From: Dyella sp. C9
Lineage (GTDB): Bacteria > Pseudomonadota > Gammaproteobacteria > Xanthomonadales > Rhodanobacteraceae
Direction of reading: 5' to 3'
Length of the DNA stretch: 64,000 nt
Assembly: GCF_003332825.1 (NCBI RefSeq)
Contig: NZ_QIRF01000012.1
Coordinates: 1-64,000, forward strand
Translations under genes and position numbers: made by a program
In this document: one piece after another, positions 55,877 through 64,000 of the stretch
How positions within the stretch are numbered: the stretch's first letter is position 1
Layout of the letters: every line of letters begins with the position of its first letter
Notes under the pieces: generated by a model
Told to the model about the DNA's origin: nothing
The model's database searches: none
What the model saw: the letters and a program-made list of their open reading frames with translations, nothing else

Positions 55877-56390
55877 TTTTTGGAACCGGGTCATCGGGCG
55901 GGTAGTCGATGGCGACGACTTCCAGCATCAGGTCGCCCGCAGGGCGCTGCCACACGACTTCGTCGTCCACCCGCGCGCCGAGCAGCGCCACGGCCAGTGG
56001 CGACACGTAGCTCACCAATCCGTGCTCCACATCGGCCTCGTCCTCGCCAACGATGCGGTAGCGCGCTTCACCTTCCTCGCCCTCGACGGTCACCAGCGCA
56101 CCGAAGGCCACCCGATCGCGCGGTTGTTGCGCCAGGTCCACCTCGATGGCGCTGCCCACGCGCGCATTGAGCCAGCGCAGCTCGCGCTCCACCGCCGCCA
56201 GTTCGCTCTGTTGCGGCAGCGTGTCGGCGGCGGCGCGCAGCGCATCGCGCCGTTCGCGCGTGGCCACCAGCCGCGCGCGCAGCTGCGCCAGCCCGTTCGG
56301 TGTCACGTAGTTCGGATGCTCACTCAGCGGGATGTCGGGCTGGCGTTCGCCAACCGACTCGTCCGCATCCTTCACAAAGGCGCGGCTCAT
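55872..56390 (-). CDS. GreA/GreB-family transcript-cleavage-like factor
   Basis: A 172-residue protein with the Gre coiled coil (NYVTPNGLAQLRARLVATRE) and the FKBP-like C-terminal domain (FGALVTVEGEEGEARYRIVG, VSYVSPLAVALLGARVDDEV, VVAIDYP). The acidic tip normally formed by two residues between the helices is not clear, so it may be a Gre paralogue rather than true GreA or GreB. ATG 56390 has GGAGG upstream. Its stop codon lies inside a REP element. Confidence 0.88.
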   Translation of the reverse strand: MSRAFVKDADESVGERQPDIPLSEHPNYVTPNGLAQLRARLVATRERRDALRAAADTLPQQSELAAVERELRWLNARVGSAIEVDLAQQPRDRVAFGALVTVEGEEGEARYRIVGEDEADVEHGLVSYVSPLAVALLGARVDDEVVWQRPAGDLMLEVVAIDYPPDDPVPKM

Positions 56391-56524
56391 CGTTACCTCC
56401 GGCGCCGGACACGCCGACGCAATCGTCATGCATGACATGGCGGCGTCGTTCTCGCGCATCAAGCACCAGGGACGCCGTTGCGCCCCGCATGGCCGGTGCC
56501 ACGCGGGGGCCGGTGGCGCGGGCT

Positions 56525-58564
56525 TCAGTCTTCGTCCACGTGGGGCTTCCAGGCCTCGGCCAGTTGCTTCTGCACCGGCGGAGGCACCGGCTCGTAGTGG
56601 CTGAGGTCCAGGCTGTAGCGGCCGCGGCCGCCGGTCATGGCCTTGAGCTCGGTGGGGTAGTCCACCAGCTCGGCCAGCGGTGCCTGGGCCTTGATCACCA
56701 GCTCACCGCCGCGCAGCGAATCGGTGCCCAGGATGCGTGCGCGCTTGCCCGCCAGGCCGCCGGTGACGTCGCCCACGCTCGCCTCCGGAATGGCCACTTC
56801 GACGTCGACGATGGGCTCGAGCACGATGGGGCGTGCCTTGCCCACGGCATCGAGGAAGGCCTTCTTGCCGGCGCTGATGAAGGCCACTTCCTTGGAGTCC
56901 ACCGGGTGGTACTTGCCGTCGTAGACGATCACGCGCAGGTCCTGGATCGGGTAGCCGGCGATGGCGCCGTTCTCCATGGCCTGGCGGATGCCTTTCTCGA
57001 TGGCCGGCAGGAACTGGCCGGGAATCACGCCGCCTTTCACCTCGTCGACGAACTCGAAGCCGGCGCCGCGATCGAGCGGCTCCACCCGCAGGAACACTTC
57101 GCCGAACTGGCCGGCGCCGCCGGTCTGCTTCTTGTGGCGGTGGTGCCCTTCGGCGCGGCCGGCGATGGTTTCGCGATAGGCGATGCGCGGGGGGTGCGTG
57201 TTCACTTCCACCCCGTAGCGCTCCTTCATGCGCTCGAGCATCACCCGCAGGTGCAGGTCGGAGAGGCCACGCACCACCGTCTCATTGAGTTCCTTGTGGT
57301 GTTCGACGCGGAAGCAGGGGTCTTCCTCGGCCAGCCTTAACAAGGCCTGCGAGAGCTTCTGTTCCTGGCCCTTGTGCCTGGGCTCGAGCGCGAGGCCGAA
57401 CATCGGCTGCGGAAAGCGCATGGGCTGAAGGTGGATGCGGTCCTCGTCGTGCGAGTCGTGCAGCACGGCATCGAAGTGGATCTCCTCCACCTTGGCCACG
57501 GCCGCGATGTCGCCCGGGATGGCCTGCTCGATCTCCTCGTGGTTCTTGCCACGCAACCGGAACAGGTGGCCCACCTTGAACGGCTTCTTGTTGTCGTCGA
57601 TGAACAATTGCGTGTCGCGGCGGATGGTGCCCTGCCACACGCGGAACACCCCCAGCTTGCCGACGAAGGGATCGTTGACGATCTTGAACACGTCGGCGAT
57701 CGCGTGCTGGCGCGGATCGGCGTTCACCGTAATGGCCTCGTCGTCGCCATTGAGGAATGGCGGCGGATTGCCTTCGGCCGGATTGGGCAGCAGGCGGGCG
57801 GCCAGCTCGAGGAATGCCTTCACGCCCACGCCGGTGCGCGCGCTGAGGAAGCAGATCGGCACCAGGTGCCCCTCGCGCAGGCACTGCTCGAAGGCGTCAT
57901 GCAGCTCTTGCGGGCTCAGGTCGTCCTCGCCGGCATCCAGGTAATGGCCCATCACCGATTCGTTGATCTCCACCACCTGATCAAGGATGCGCTGATGCGC
58001 CTCGGCCAGCGACGAGAAATCGGTCGCACCTTCACCATGGAAGAAGCAGTCCAGCACCTCCTGGCCGCCCTGTGCAGGCAGGTTGACCGGCAGGCACTGG
58101 GGGCCGAATTCGTCGCGCAGGGCGTCTACCAGCGCCGCCAGCCGGCCGGCGTCGGCATCGATGCGATTGATGACCAGTACGCGGGCGAGGCCACGCCCGC
58201 TGGCACGCTCCATCATTCGCCGCGTGCCGTATTCGATGCCGTTGGACGCGTTCACCACCACGGCGACCGTTTCGACGGCGGCGAACGCGGACAGCGTCGG
58301 GCCACGGAAGTCGCTGTAACCCGCGGTGTCGATGAGATTGATATGGCTGCTGCCGAAGGAAACGCTGGCTATGGCGGTGTCGATGGAGTGGCCGCGGGCC
58401 TTTTCCTGCTCGTCGGTATCCGATTGGGTGGTGCCGCGCTCCACCGAACCCTGCGACTGGATGGTGCCACCGGCATGCAACAAGGCCTCGAACAGCGTGG
58501 TCTTGCCCGCGCCGGCATGTCCGGCGAGCGCGATGTTGCGGATGTTTTCCGTGTTGTACGACAC
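56525..58564 (-). CDS. Elongation factor G-like GTPase (second EF-G type)
   Basis: A 679-residue translational GTPase of the EF-G family. It has P-loop GHAGAGKTTLFEALLHAGG, G3 NLIDTAGYSDF and G4 VINRIDADAG, followed by domains II-V (GGVIPGQFLPAIEKGIRQAM, IPEASVGDVTGGLAGKRARI). The P-loop GHAGAGKTT and switch I (KARGHSID) differ from canonical EF-G (AHIDAGKTT, ERGITI), so it is a paralogue rather than the essential fusA. The start is GTG 58564 after GAGGAGGG, a very strong ribosome binding site. Confidence 0.92.
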   Translation of the reverse strand: MSYNTENIRNIALAGHAGAGKTTLFEALLHAGGTIQSQGSVERGTTQSDTDEQEKARGHSIDTAIASVSFGSSHINLIDTAGYSDFRGPTLSAFAAVETVAVVVNASNGIEYGTRRMMERASGRGLARVLVINRIDADAGRLAALVDALRDEFGPQCLPVNLPAQGGQEVLDCFFHGEGATDFSSLAEAHQRILDQVVEINESVMGHYLDAGEDDLSPQELHDAFEQCLREGHLVPICFLSARTGVGVKAFLELAARLLPNPAEGNPPPFLNGDDEAITVNADPRQHAIADVFKIVNDPFVGKLGVFRVWQGTIRRDTQLFIDDNKKPFKVGHLFRLRGKNHEEIEQAIPGDIAAVAKVEEIHFDAVLHDSHDEDRIHLQPMRFPQPMFGLALEPRHKGQEQKLSQALLRLAEEDPCFRVEHHKELNETVVRGLSDLHLRVMLERMKERYGVEVNTHPPRIAYRETIAGRAEGHHRHKKQTGGAGQFGEVFLRVEPLDRGAGFEFVDEVKGGVIPGQFLPAIEKGIRQAMENGAIAGYPIQDLRVIVYDGKYHPVDSKEVAFISAGKKAFLDAVGKARPIVLEPIVDVEVAIPEASVGDVTGGLAGKRARILGTDSLRGGELVIKAQAPLAELVDYPTELKAMTGGRGRYSLDLSHYEPVPPPVQKQLAEAWKPHVDED

Positions 58565-58972
58565 GATGCGACCCTCCTCTGGCGAGGCGCGGATTCGTGC
58601 CGACGATGACCTGCGGCGCCGCACGAAGCCGCGCTGGCGGCTGACGATGGCGGGCCGTCATGGTCGTCCAGGCGTGCAGGACGCGGGGGCGGTCATGGCG
58701 GATTCGGTCGGGGCGACCGTCTGGCTAGCCTTTCCCTAATGCCGCGCGGGGTCAAGCTGCAGTGCGGGGAAGGGGAACCCCTGGGGCGGTTTTCTTGTCA
58801 GCTGAAGTCTCCACACCCTCGTGCGGATGGCAGGACGCTGCCGTGCGGCAAGCCCCCTGTACGACAGAAGGGAATCCCCATCGAGCATACCGAGCAGGTC
58901 GAACACCATCGTTGGACGCCACCCGGGCCATACACGCGCGGCCTGGCGCCCCTCGATGGACCCACACGCGCG
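58565..58972. other. Divergent region before the envelope cluster
   Basis: This 408-base region lies between the EF-G-like gene and the first proline-rich protein gene. The frame of the latter stays open back to ATG 58739, but those residues are of mixed composition and no ribosome binding site is evident. I see no other gene or repeat. Confidence 0.5.
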
Positions 58973-59905
58973 ATGCTGCATCAGCTGCGCTGGCGCAAGT
59001 CGCCGCCCAATCGGGGGCGTCGCTGGCTGGCCCTGGGCATCGTGCTGGTGCTGCACGCCTTGTTTGCGTGGCTCACCTGGAGCGAGCTGCGCTGGCAGCT
59101 GCCATCCAGGCAAGTCCAGGCCGAGCGCAGTGGCGCCTTGCTGGTCCGCCTGATTCCTCGCCAGAACAGCGCTGGCCGTACGGCGGCCGTGGCGGCGCCT
59201 CCGCCGCCGGCGCTGCCAGTGGTGGCGCCGCCTCCGCCCCCGCCGCCGCGCCCGGTGGTGAGGCCGCCGCCGGTGCACGAGCCACCGGCACGCAACGCCA
59301 TGACAGTCAGCCTGCCGCCGGCGCCTGCGCCGGCAGCCACGGCAGCTGCGGCGCCCACCCCGCAGCTGTTCGACGCCTCGGGCCAACCCGTGCTGCCCTC
59401 GGCGAACACTGCCCCGGCGCCGGCAGGCCCCGGCTATGTGCAGCGGGGGCCGCAAGGCGACAGCAAGATCATGGAGCACGGCAGCCCGGTGCCCTACAAG
59501 CCGACCCGCTTCGACAAGAATTGGTCGCAGGGCGGCGGCAGTTCGGTGGACGACGCCTTGCAGCACGCGGTGGACAGCACCACGGTGGAGCACACCTTCC
59601 ACGTCGCCCCGGGCGTGCGTATCCATTGCAAGGTTTCGCTGGCTGCGCTTGCCGGTGGTTGCGGTGGCGACCCGCCGCCTCCGCCTTCGACCAAGAGCGG
59701 TGACATGCGCCTGAACATGGCGCCCGCCACCGCGCTGGCGCCGGGCGGCCCCGAGCCCAAGCCGCCGAGCGTGGAGGAGTGCATCGCGATCTACCGCGCC
59801 GACAAGCCGCTGCCGCAGGGCTGTCCAGTCGACACGCCGACCCGTTCGGTGGACGCGGAGATGCGTGAGCGGGCTGGCCAGCAGGAGTCGCAGGGCGGCA
59901 ACTGA
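58973..59905 (+). CDS. Membrane-anchored proline-rich envelope protein (paralogue A)
   Basis: A protein of 310 residues if it starts at ATG 58973. A basic N-terminus and one membrane helix (WLALGIVLVLHALFAWLTW) precede a proline/alanine-rich spacer (about residues 60-150) and a globular C-terminal domain: YVQRGPQGDSKIMEHGSPVP, YKPTRFDKNW, SSVDDALQHAVDSTTVEHTF and GVRIHCKVSLAA. The layout (helix, periplasmic proline stretch, small domain) is like TonB, but the end domain is not TonB-like. It shares that domain with the next gene. An upstream start at ATG 58739 cannot be excluded. Function unknown. Confidence 0.78.
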   Translation: MLHQLRWRKSPPNRGRRWLALGIVLVLHALFAWLTWSELRWQLPSRQVQAERSGALLVRLIPRQNSAGRTAAVAAPPPPALPVVAPPPPPPPRPVVRPPPVHEPPARNAMTVSLPPAPAPAATAAAAPTPQLFDASGQPVLPSANTAPAPAGPGYVQRGPQGDSKIMEHGSPVPYKPTRFDKNWSQGGGSSVDDALQHAVDSTTVEHTFHVAPGVRIHCKVSLAALAGGCGGDPPPPPSTKSGDMRLNMAPATALAPGGPEPKPPSVEECIAIYRADKPLPQGCPVDTPTRSVDAEMRERAGQQESQGGN

Positions 59906-59968
59906 GCCGTCCGCGAAAAGCTGCGCGGGGCTTCTCAGAACGCCCACGCAGCCCGCTACACTTCGCCC

Positions 59969-61891
59969 ATGGAGAGGGAACCCATCGACCGACTGACAGT
60001 GACGCTTCCATCGCCCAGGTCGGCGGCGGAAAGTGCGTTCGTCTATCGTCGTCGGCGCGCCGAGCGCCCGCGCGAACGCTGGATGCGCATCCTCGGCCTG
60101 GTAGGCGCGTTGATCGTGCACCTGGTGTTCCTGTTCGGTGCCATTCTCGGGCCCGCCTACGAGATGGAGGAGTTCAACGAATCCAGCGCGCCACTGGTGG
60201 CTCGCCTGATCGAGAAGAACAAGGAAGAGCCACCGCCACCGCCACCGGTGCGCGGCACGCCGCCGAAGCAGGTCGGGCCGGTGCACCGCGGCAACGCGTC
60301 CAACGCGCCGCGCACGGCGCGCCAGAGCAGTTCATCGACGCGCACCAACAGCGAGTTGTCGCCGCTGTCGGTGCCGGCGTTGCAGACGCCGGTGATCGCC
60401 ACGGCGGCCAAGGCCAGTGCGCCCAAACCGCAGATCACGGTCGCGCCACTGCCGCCGGTGACCTTGCCCAAGCCAGCGCCGACCGAGCAGCTGGCGCCGG
60501 TGCCAGTGGCTCCGCCGCCGCCGGAGGTGGCGTTGGAAACGCCACCGGTGTCCAAGCCGGTGCCGCCCAAGTTCCAGCCTGAGCCCGTGCGCAAGCCCCA
60601 GGCAGAGGGCAACCAGCCGCCGCCGCCGGAGGCCTCGCTGGCGCTGCCTGACATGCCGGCGCAATCGGCGCCGACGGTGGCGCCGCCCACCGTGGCGATG
60701 GAAAAGCCCACGGTGGCCGACACGCAGCCGAGCATTGCGCAGGTGCAGCGCCCGGAGGAGCCCGCCGCGCCGGCGGAGCCTGAAATCCAGGCCCTACCCC
60801 TGCCGGCCCAGGCCGCGCCCACCGTCAACCTGCAGCCACAGGCCGACAAGGTGACTGCCGTGGTGCCGCGCGAGCAACCCCATGTCGAGGCTCCGGCCAT
60901 TCGTGTGGACGAGCCGGAACTCGAGGCCGTGCCGTTGCCGCCCCAGTCGCAGCCCAGCATGGAGCGCCCGCAGGCGCCCAAGTTGCAGACCGTGGCGCCG
61001 ACTGCGATCGCGCTGGACAACCAGCCTGCGATCGAGCGCCCGCAGATCTCCACCGAAACGCCGGCGCCCGCTGCACCGAACCAGGCCAATGCCTCCGCGC
61101 CATCCAGTGCCGCGCAGGCGCAGAACGCATCGGTCGCCAAGGAGAGTGGCGCCGCCAGCGAGGCCAGCCCCAGTCGCGGCGAACAGGGTGTGAGCAGCGC
61201 GCCCAATGCCACGCCGCGTGGCAGTGATACGGGTACGCCCGGCCAGCCCAACGGGGTGAACCAGTCGCCAACCGTCGCCGGCAAGAATGGCCTCAACCTG
61301 TCGCTGCCGCCGGGGCAGGGTAGCGGCTCGTCTGGTGGACAGGGGCAGGGCAACGCGAGCGAAGGCGTGACCGGCACCTATGTGCAGCTCAAGCCGCATG
61401 GCGATACCGAAGTGATGTCGCACGGCACGCCGAACATCGGCTATCAGCCGACGCGCTTCGACAAGGATTGGACGCCACTGGGCGAAAGCTCGATCGACAC
61501 CGCCCTGCGCCATGCCGTGGAAAAGACCACCATGCGCCACACGTTCCATCTCCCCCGGGGCGTGCGCGTGGAGTGCGTGGTGATGCCGCTGTTCCCGGTG
61601 GCGTTGTTCGGCTGTGGCAACGGCGACGGACCGGCCAAGCCGGTCGACGACGTGGTCTATGAAAAAATGAAGATGGCGCCGAGCAACCCGCTGGTGCCTC
61701 CCCCGTCCGTCAACGGTGCGCCTACCATCGCGACGGTCAAGCTCGACAACAGTGCGCAATGCGCCGCGGCCCGGGTATCCGGCGGTCCGCTGCCGCCTGG
61801 CTGCCAAGCCGATGCCACCGTGGTGCCGGCGCCGGTGGGTCCGGCGCACAGCGGTTCGACCTGGGTGCCGGCCAGCGACCAGTTCCACTGA
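59969..61891 (+). CDS. Membrane-anchored proline-rich envelope protein (paralogue B)
   Basis: A 640-residue protein with one membrane helix (ILGLVGALIVHLVFLFGAIL), a very long Pro/Ala/Gln/Val-rich periplasmic spacer of about 400 residues, and a C-terminal domain (about residues 468-640) like that of paralogue A: YVQLKPHGDTEVMSHGTPNI, QPTRFDKDWTPLGESSIDTA and GVRVECVVMPLF. Each also ends with a two-cysteine C-x-n-GGPLPPGC type segment (CAAARVSGGPLPPGCQADA versus CIAIYRADKPLPQGCPVDT). The length of the spacer could cross the periplasm, as TonB and TolA do. It begins 63 bases after paralogue A and forms an operon with it. Confidence 0.85.
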   Translation: MEREPIDRLTVTLPSPRSAAESAFVYRRRRAERPRERWMRILGLVGALIVHLVFLFGAILGPAYEMEEFNESSAPLVARLIEKNKEEPPPPPPVRGTPPKQVGPVHRGNASNAPRTARQSSSSTRTNSELSPLSVPALQTPVIATAAKASAPKPQITVAPLPPVTLPKPAPTEQLAPVPVAPPPPEVALETPPVSKPVPPKFQPEPVRKPQAEGNQPPPPEASLALPDMPAQSAPTVAPPTVAMEKPTVADTQPSIAQVQRPEEPAAPAEPEIQALPLPAQAAPTVNLQPQADKVTAVVPREQPHVEAPAIRVDEPELEAVPLPPQSQPSMERPQAPKLQTVAPTAIALDNQPAIERPQISTETPAPAAPNQANASAPSSAAQAQNASVAKESGAASEASPSRGEQGVSSAPNATPRGSDTGTPGQPNGVNQSPTVAGKNGLNLSLPPGQGSGSSGGQGQGNASEGVTGTYVQLKPHGDTEVMSHGTPNIGYQPTRFDKDWTPLGESSIDTALRHAVEKTTMRHTFHLPRGVRVECVVMPLFPVALFGCGNGDGPAKPVDDVVYEKMKMAPSNPLVPPPSVNGAPTIATVKLDNSAQCAAARVSGGPLPPGCQADATVVPAPVGPAHSGSTWVPASDQFH

Positions 61892-61893
61892 AG

Positions 61894-61922
61894 ATCGCAT
61901 GCCGCGTCGTGCGGCACGCGAT
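61894..61922. terminator. Hairpin between convergent genes
   Basis: ATCGC-A-TGCCGC pairs with GCGGCA-C-GCGAT around a GTCGT loop, two bases after the paralogue B stop. No T-run follows, so it is a possible terminator only. Confidence 0.45.
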
Positions 61923-61986
61923 GCTCCTCGCGGGATTCATCCCCGCGTTCGGCTGCGGCGACTGCGTCGACGCAGCGGGATGAAGA

Positions 61987-62571
61987 TCAGCGCAGGATGC
62001 CGTCGGTCTTCAGCTTGGGAATCAGCGTCTGCGCCAGTTCGGTGGTCGCCTTGGCGACGTTCTTGGTGCCGATGGCCTGGGTCGTCACCGTCCATACCAG
62101 TTTTTCGCTGCGCGCATCCCACACGCTGGTTTCCAGGGTTACCACGTCGTACTGGGTGACGTCGGGCGTCGAGGCCCAGGCGCCGCCGTACCAGCCCCAG
62201 AATCCGCCGTACATCGGGCCGCTGGACGTCACGTTGACCTTTTGCTCGACGCGCTGCACGCGCGTCACCAGCACGGCCTGGGCACCGCTGTTCTTCACCA
62301 GGTCGCGCAACTGCACGCCACCGGAGCTGCCTGCCGGTATCTGCGTATAGCTCGCCGAGGCCTGCACGCCGGCCGCCTGCAGTTGCTGCGCGAAGGTGTC
62401 CTCAAAGACGTGCCGCATGGTGTCGCTGCGCGAGATGCCCACCACCACCACATGGGTGGCCGGCGGTCCCGGCCAGGCGGTATCGCGCCATTGGTTGGTG
62501 ATGCTCACGTTGGTGGCGCAGGCCGCAAGCACCAGGGAGAAGGTGATCAGTAACAGGCGTAGTGATTTCAT
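61987..62571 (-). CDS. DUF4136-like lipoprotein
   Basis: A 194-residue lipoprotein with lipobox LAACA (LLLITFSLVLAACATNVSIT). The remainder contains VSITNQWRDTAW, VVVVGISRSDTMRHVFEDTF, LVKNSGAQAVLVTRVQRVEQ and QYDVVTLETSVWDARSEKLV, which fits DUF4136/YajI-type lipoproteins of the outer membrane. The role is unknown. It is read toward paralogue B and lies 83 bases downstream of the patatin-like gene. Confidence 0.82.
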   Translation of the reverse strand: MKSLRLLLITFSLVLAACATNVSITNQWRDTAWPGPPATHVVVVGISRSDTMRHVFEDTFAQQLQAAGVQASASYTQIPAGSSGGVQLRDLVKNSGAQAVLVTRVQRVEQKVNVTSSGPMYGGFWGWYGGAWASTPDVTQYDVVTLETSVWDARSEKLVWTVTTQAIGTKNVAKATTELAQTLIPKLKTDGILR

Positions 62572-62654
62572 GACATGGACTCCGCTCGTCGATCGCCCCT
62601 TGGGCGGCGATCCATTGTGAAGCATCCCCCGTGGAGGACGCGCGATAACCGCTG

Positions 62655-64000
62655 CTAGGGCGAGGGCCGCAGCAGCGAGCCAAAGGTGAGATAGACCGAA
62701 TTGTGCCCGCCCTGGGCATAGCCATAGCCGAAGAACAGCGGGCCCAGTGGCGTCTGGATGCCGAGGAAGAGGCTGCCGGCATACAGCAGGGAGTCGAGGT
62801 GGACCTGGCTCTTGCTGTCCCAGGTGTTGCCGGCTTCCACGCTGGCGCCGACATAGATGGGCGTGGAGAACAACGCGTCCATCTGGCCGGTACGCCGGTA
62901 CAGCACGGCGCGACCGAGCACGGACTGATCGCCATACAGGGAGCGCTCGGGCAGGCCCGACAGATTGAGGAAGCCGCCGATGAAAGTCTGTGTCTCGAAG
63001 AACTGCTGGTTGTTCGGGTTGTTGAGCGTGCTCGCCGCGTGGATGCCCAGCAGCAGGTGGTAGCGGGTGTCGGCCAGGCCGAAGTCCGGCACCCAGTCGG
63101 CATACAGGCGAGCCACGTCGGCCGTGGAGTTGCCGCCCAGCCACGGGCGGTACCACTCGTAGTCCAGGCTGGCACGCGCACCCTTGGTGGGGAATTGCGC
63201 ATTGTCCAGGTTGTCCCACAGCAGGGTGACCTTGGCCATGCTGTATTCGGAGGTTTCACTGGCAGGGAACTCGGTGGGGCTGCCGATGCGCAGGTCGCCG
63301 CTGTCGCGTCCACGCTGGATGGCCGCGCTGATGCGCCAGTTGGTCATGGGCGACCAGCCGCTTTCCAGGCCCAGGTAACGTCGCTTGATGCGGTATTCGG
63401 CCAACTGCTGGTTGGCGTCGGGGGTGAAGACCGGGAACTCCTCGTTGCGGATCAGCGCGTAGGGCATGATGTAGCCGCCGGCACCTTGCCAGAACGGCTG
63501 GTAGAACTCGGAGGCGAGACCGCCGATGCGTCCTGCCCATGCCGTGCTGCGCCATTCGGCGCCCAGGCTATTCATGTTGGTGGCGTTGACCTCGCCGGAG
63601 ATCAGGTACTCGCTGCGGCCCGCGAAATCGTCATTGAGCTCGAAACCCAGTTTGCCGTAGACCGGTCCCCACGGTTTGTCGCGCGGGATGATCAACAGGC
63701 CGCGCTGGTCGTCGTCCTGCTGCAGGCGATAGTCGATCTGCTGGTAGTTGCCGCGCCCGTAGATACTGCCGATCTGGGTGTCGAGCTGGTTGGGATCAAA
63801 CGGCTTGCCGACATCCTTGGCCAGGCGTTCGTCGACGTATTGGGCAGTATCGGTATGGCTGCTGTCGACCTTCAGGAAGGCCACCAGCCCCGGATCGAAG
63901 TCGCGCTTGCGATGTTGTGCCTCGTACTGCGCCCATTGCTCCGGGCCCACCGACAGCGCGCGCAGGCGCGGCAGCGCGGCCTCGGCGGCGGCGCGCCCGA
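62655..64000 (-). CDS. PlpD-type patatin/beta-barrel protein, C-terminal part (5' end outside window)
   Basis: The frame is open to the window edge, with 447 residues present. The first part resembles a POTRA linker (LAKDVGKPFDPNQLDTQIGS, YGRGNYQQIDYRL) and the remainder a 16-stranded Omp85-like barrel (GWSPMTNWRISAAIQRG, FPTKGARASLDYEWYRP, GPLFFGYGYAQGGHNSVYL), ending YLTFGSLLRPSP. This matches the C-terminal two-thirds of type Vd secretion proteins such as PlpD, in which a patatin lipase precedes POTRA and barrel. The lipase domain and its GxSxG motif would lie beyond base 64000, so enzyme activity cannot be confirmed here. Confidence 0.85.
   Translation of the reverse strand, partial: GRAAAEAALPRLRALSVGPEQWAQYEAQHRKRDFDPGLVAFLKVDSSHTDTAQYVDERLAKDVGKPFDPNQLDTQIGSIYGRGNYQQIDYRLQQDDDQRGLLIIPRDKPWGPVYGKLGFELNDDFAGRSEYLISGEVNATNMNSLGAEWRSTAWAGRIGGLASEFYQPFWQGAGGYIMPYALIRNEEFPVFTPDANQQLAEYRIKRRYLGLESGWSPMTNWRISAAIQRGRDSGDLRIGSPTEFPASETSEYSMAKVTLLWDNLDNAQFPTKGARASLDYEWYRPWLGGNSTADVARLYADWVPDFGLADTRYHLLLGIHAASTLNNPNNQQFFETQTFIGGFLNLSGLPERSLYGDQSVLGRAVLYRRTGQMDALFSTPIYVGASVEAGNTWDSKSQVHLDSLLYAGSLFLGIQTPLGPLFFGYGYAQGGHNSVYLTFGSLLRPSP

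Noticed and set aside
58739..58972. In-frame N-terminal extension of the first proline-rich protein
   Set aside because: There is no ribosome binding site at ATG 58739, and the residues before the basic MLHQLRWRK segment do not look like a membrane protein start.

Overview
The window is about 64 kb of GC-rich bacterial chromosome, read from the end of an assembled contig. The gene set and protein sequences (TolQRAB-Pal-CpoB followed by QueE, QueC and tRNA-Lys; OxyR with both redox cysteines; GlnRS; SapC-family and TonB-dependent receptor genes; GTAGGAGCGCACCC-type REP repeats) fit a gammaproteobacterium of the Lysobacterales/Xanthomonadales, most likely Rhodanobacteraceae (Dyella/Luteibacter/Rhodanobacter-like). 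That assignment is inference from protein character, not from a search. The first 99 bases look artificial: a C-run followed by a near-copy of the Nextera transposase read-2 adapter. The first gene (ybgC) is therefore 5'-truncated.

Layout. (1) 100-7356: Tol-Pal envelope operon, two queuosine genes, tRNA-Lys and a strong terminator. (2) 7418-15632: a signalling cluster with two sensor kinases whose H-boxes are of the SH(D/H)xRQPL type, a LuxR-type response regulator, a PhnD-like binding protein, and an orphan protein that joins a DotU/TssL domain to the N-terminal half of TssM without any other type VI secretion gene. (3) 15717-26660: mostly housekeeping and stress genes (VTT membrane protein, deaminase, glnS, apt, msrA, oxyR, M1 aminopeptidase, small membrane proteins). 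(4) 27098-34457: the most unusual region. Two TIR-TM-TPR proteins converge on a SLOG-like multi-TM protein, and each TIR gene is followed by a small beta-rich protein. A near-perfect CRP-type palindrome lies upstream of the first TIR gene. The arrangement resembles a Thoeris-like NAD-nucleotide signalling/effector system with new components. (5) 34634-41560: six-gene acyl-CoA dehydrogenase/phosphotransferase/SDR catabolic operon with a divergent LysR regulator. (6) 41691-52465: a cyclic-nucleotide-binding flavoprotein, prmC, a TonB-dependent receptor, dxs, HNH endonuclease, SapC and small enzymes. (7) 52593-58564: REP pairs, an acyl-CoA dehydrogenase with a lipoprotein and a PsrA-like operator, SET protein, Gre-like factor, EF-G paralogue. 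(8) 58973-64000: envelope cluster with two paralogous membrane-anchored proline-rich proteins, a lipoprotein and the C-terminal part of a PlpD-type patatin/beta-barrel protein cut by the window end.

No insertion sequences, prophage genes or CRISPR arrays were seen. Large open frames opposite genes such as the aminopeptidase, glnS and dxs are high-GC shadows and are not annotated.
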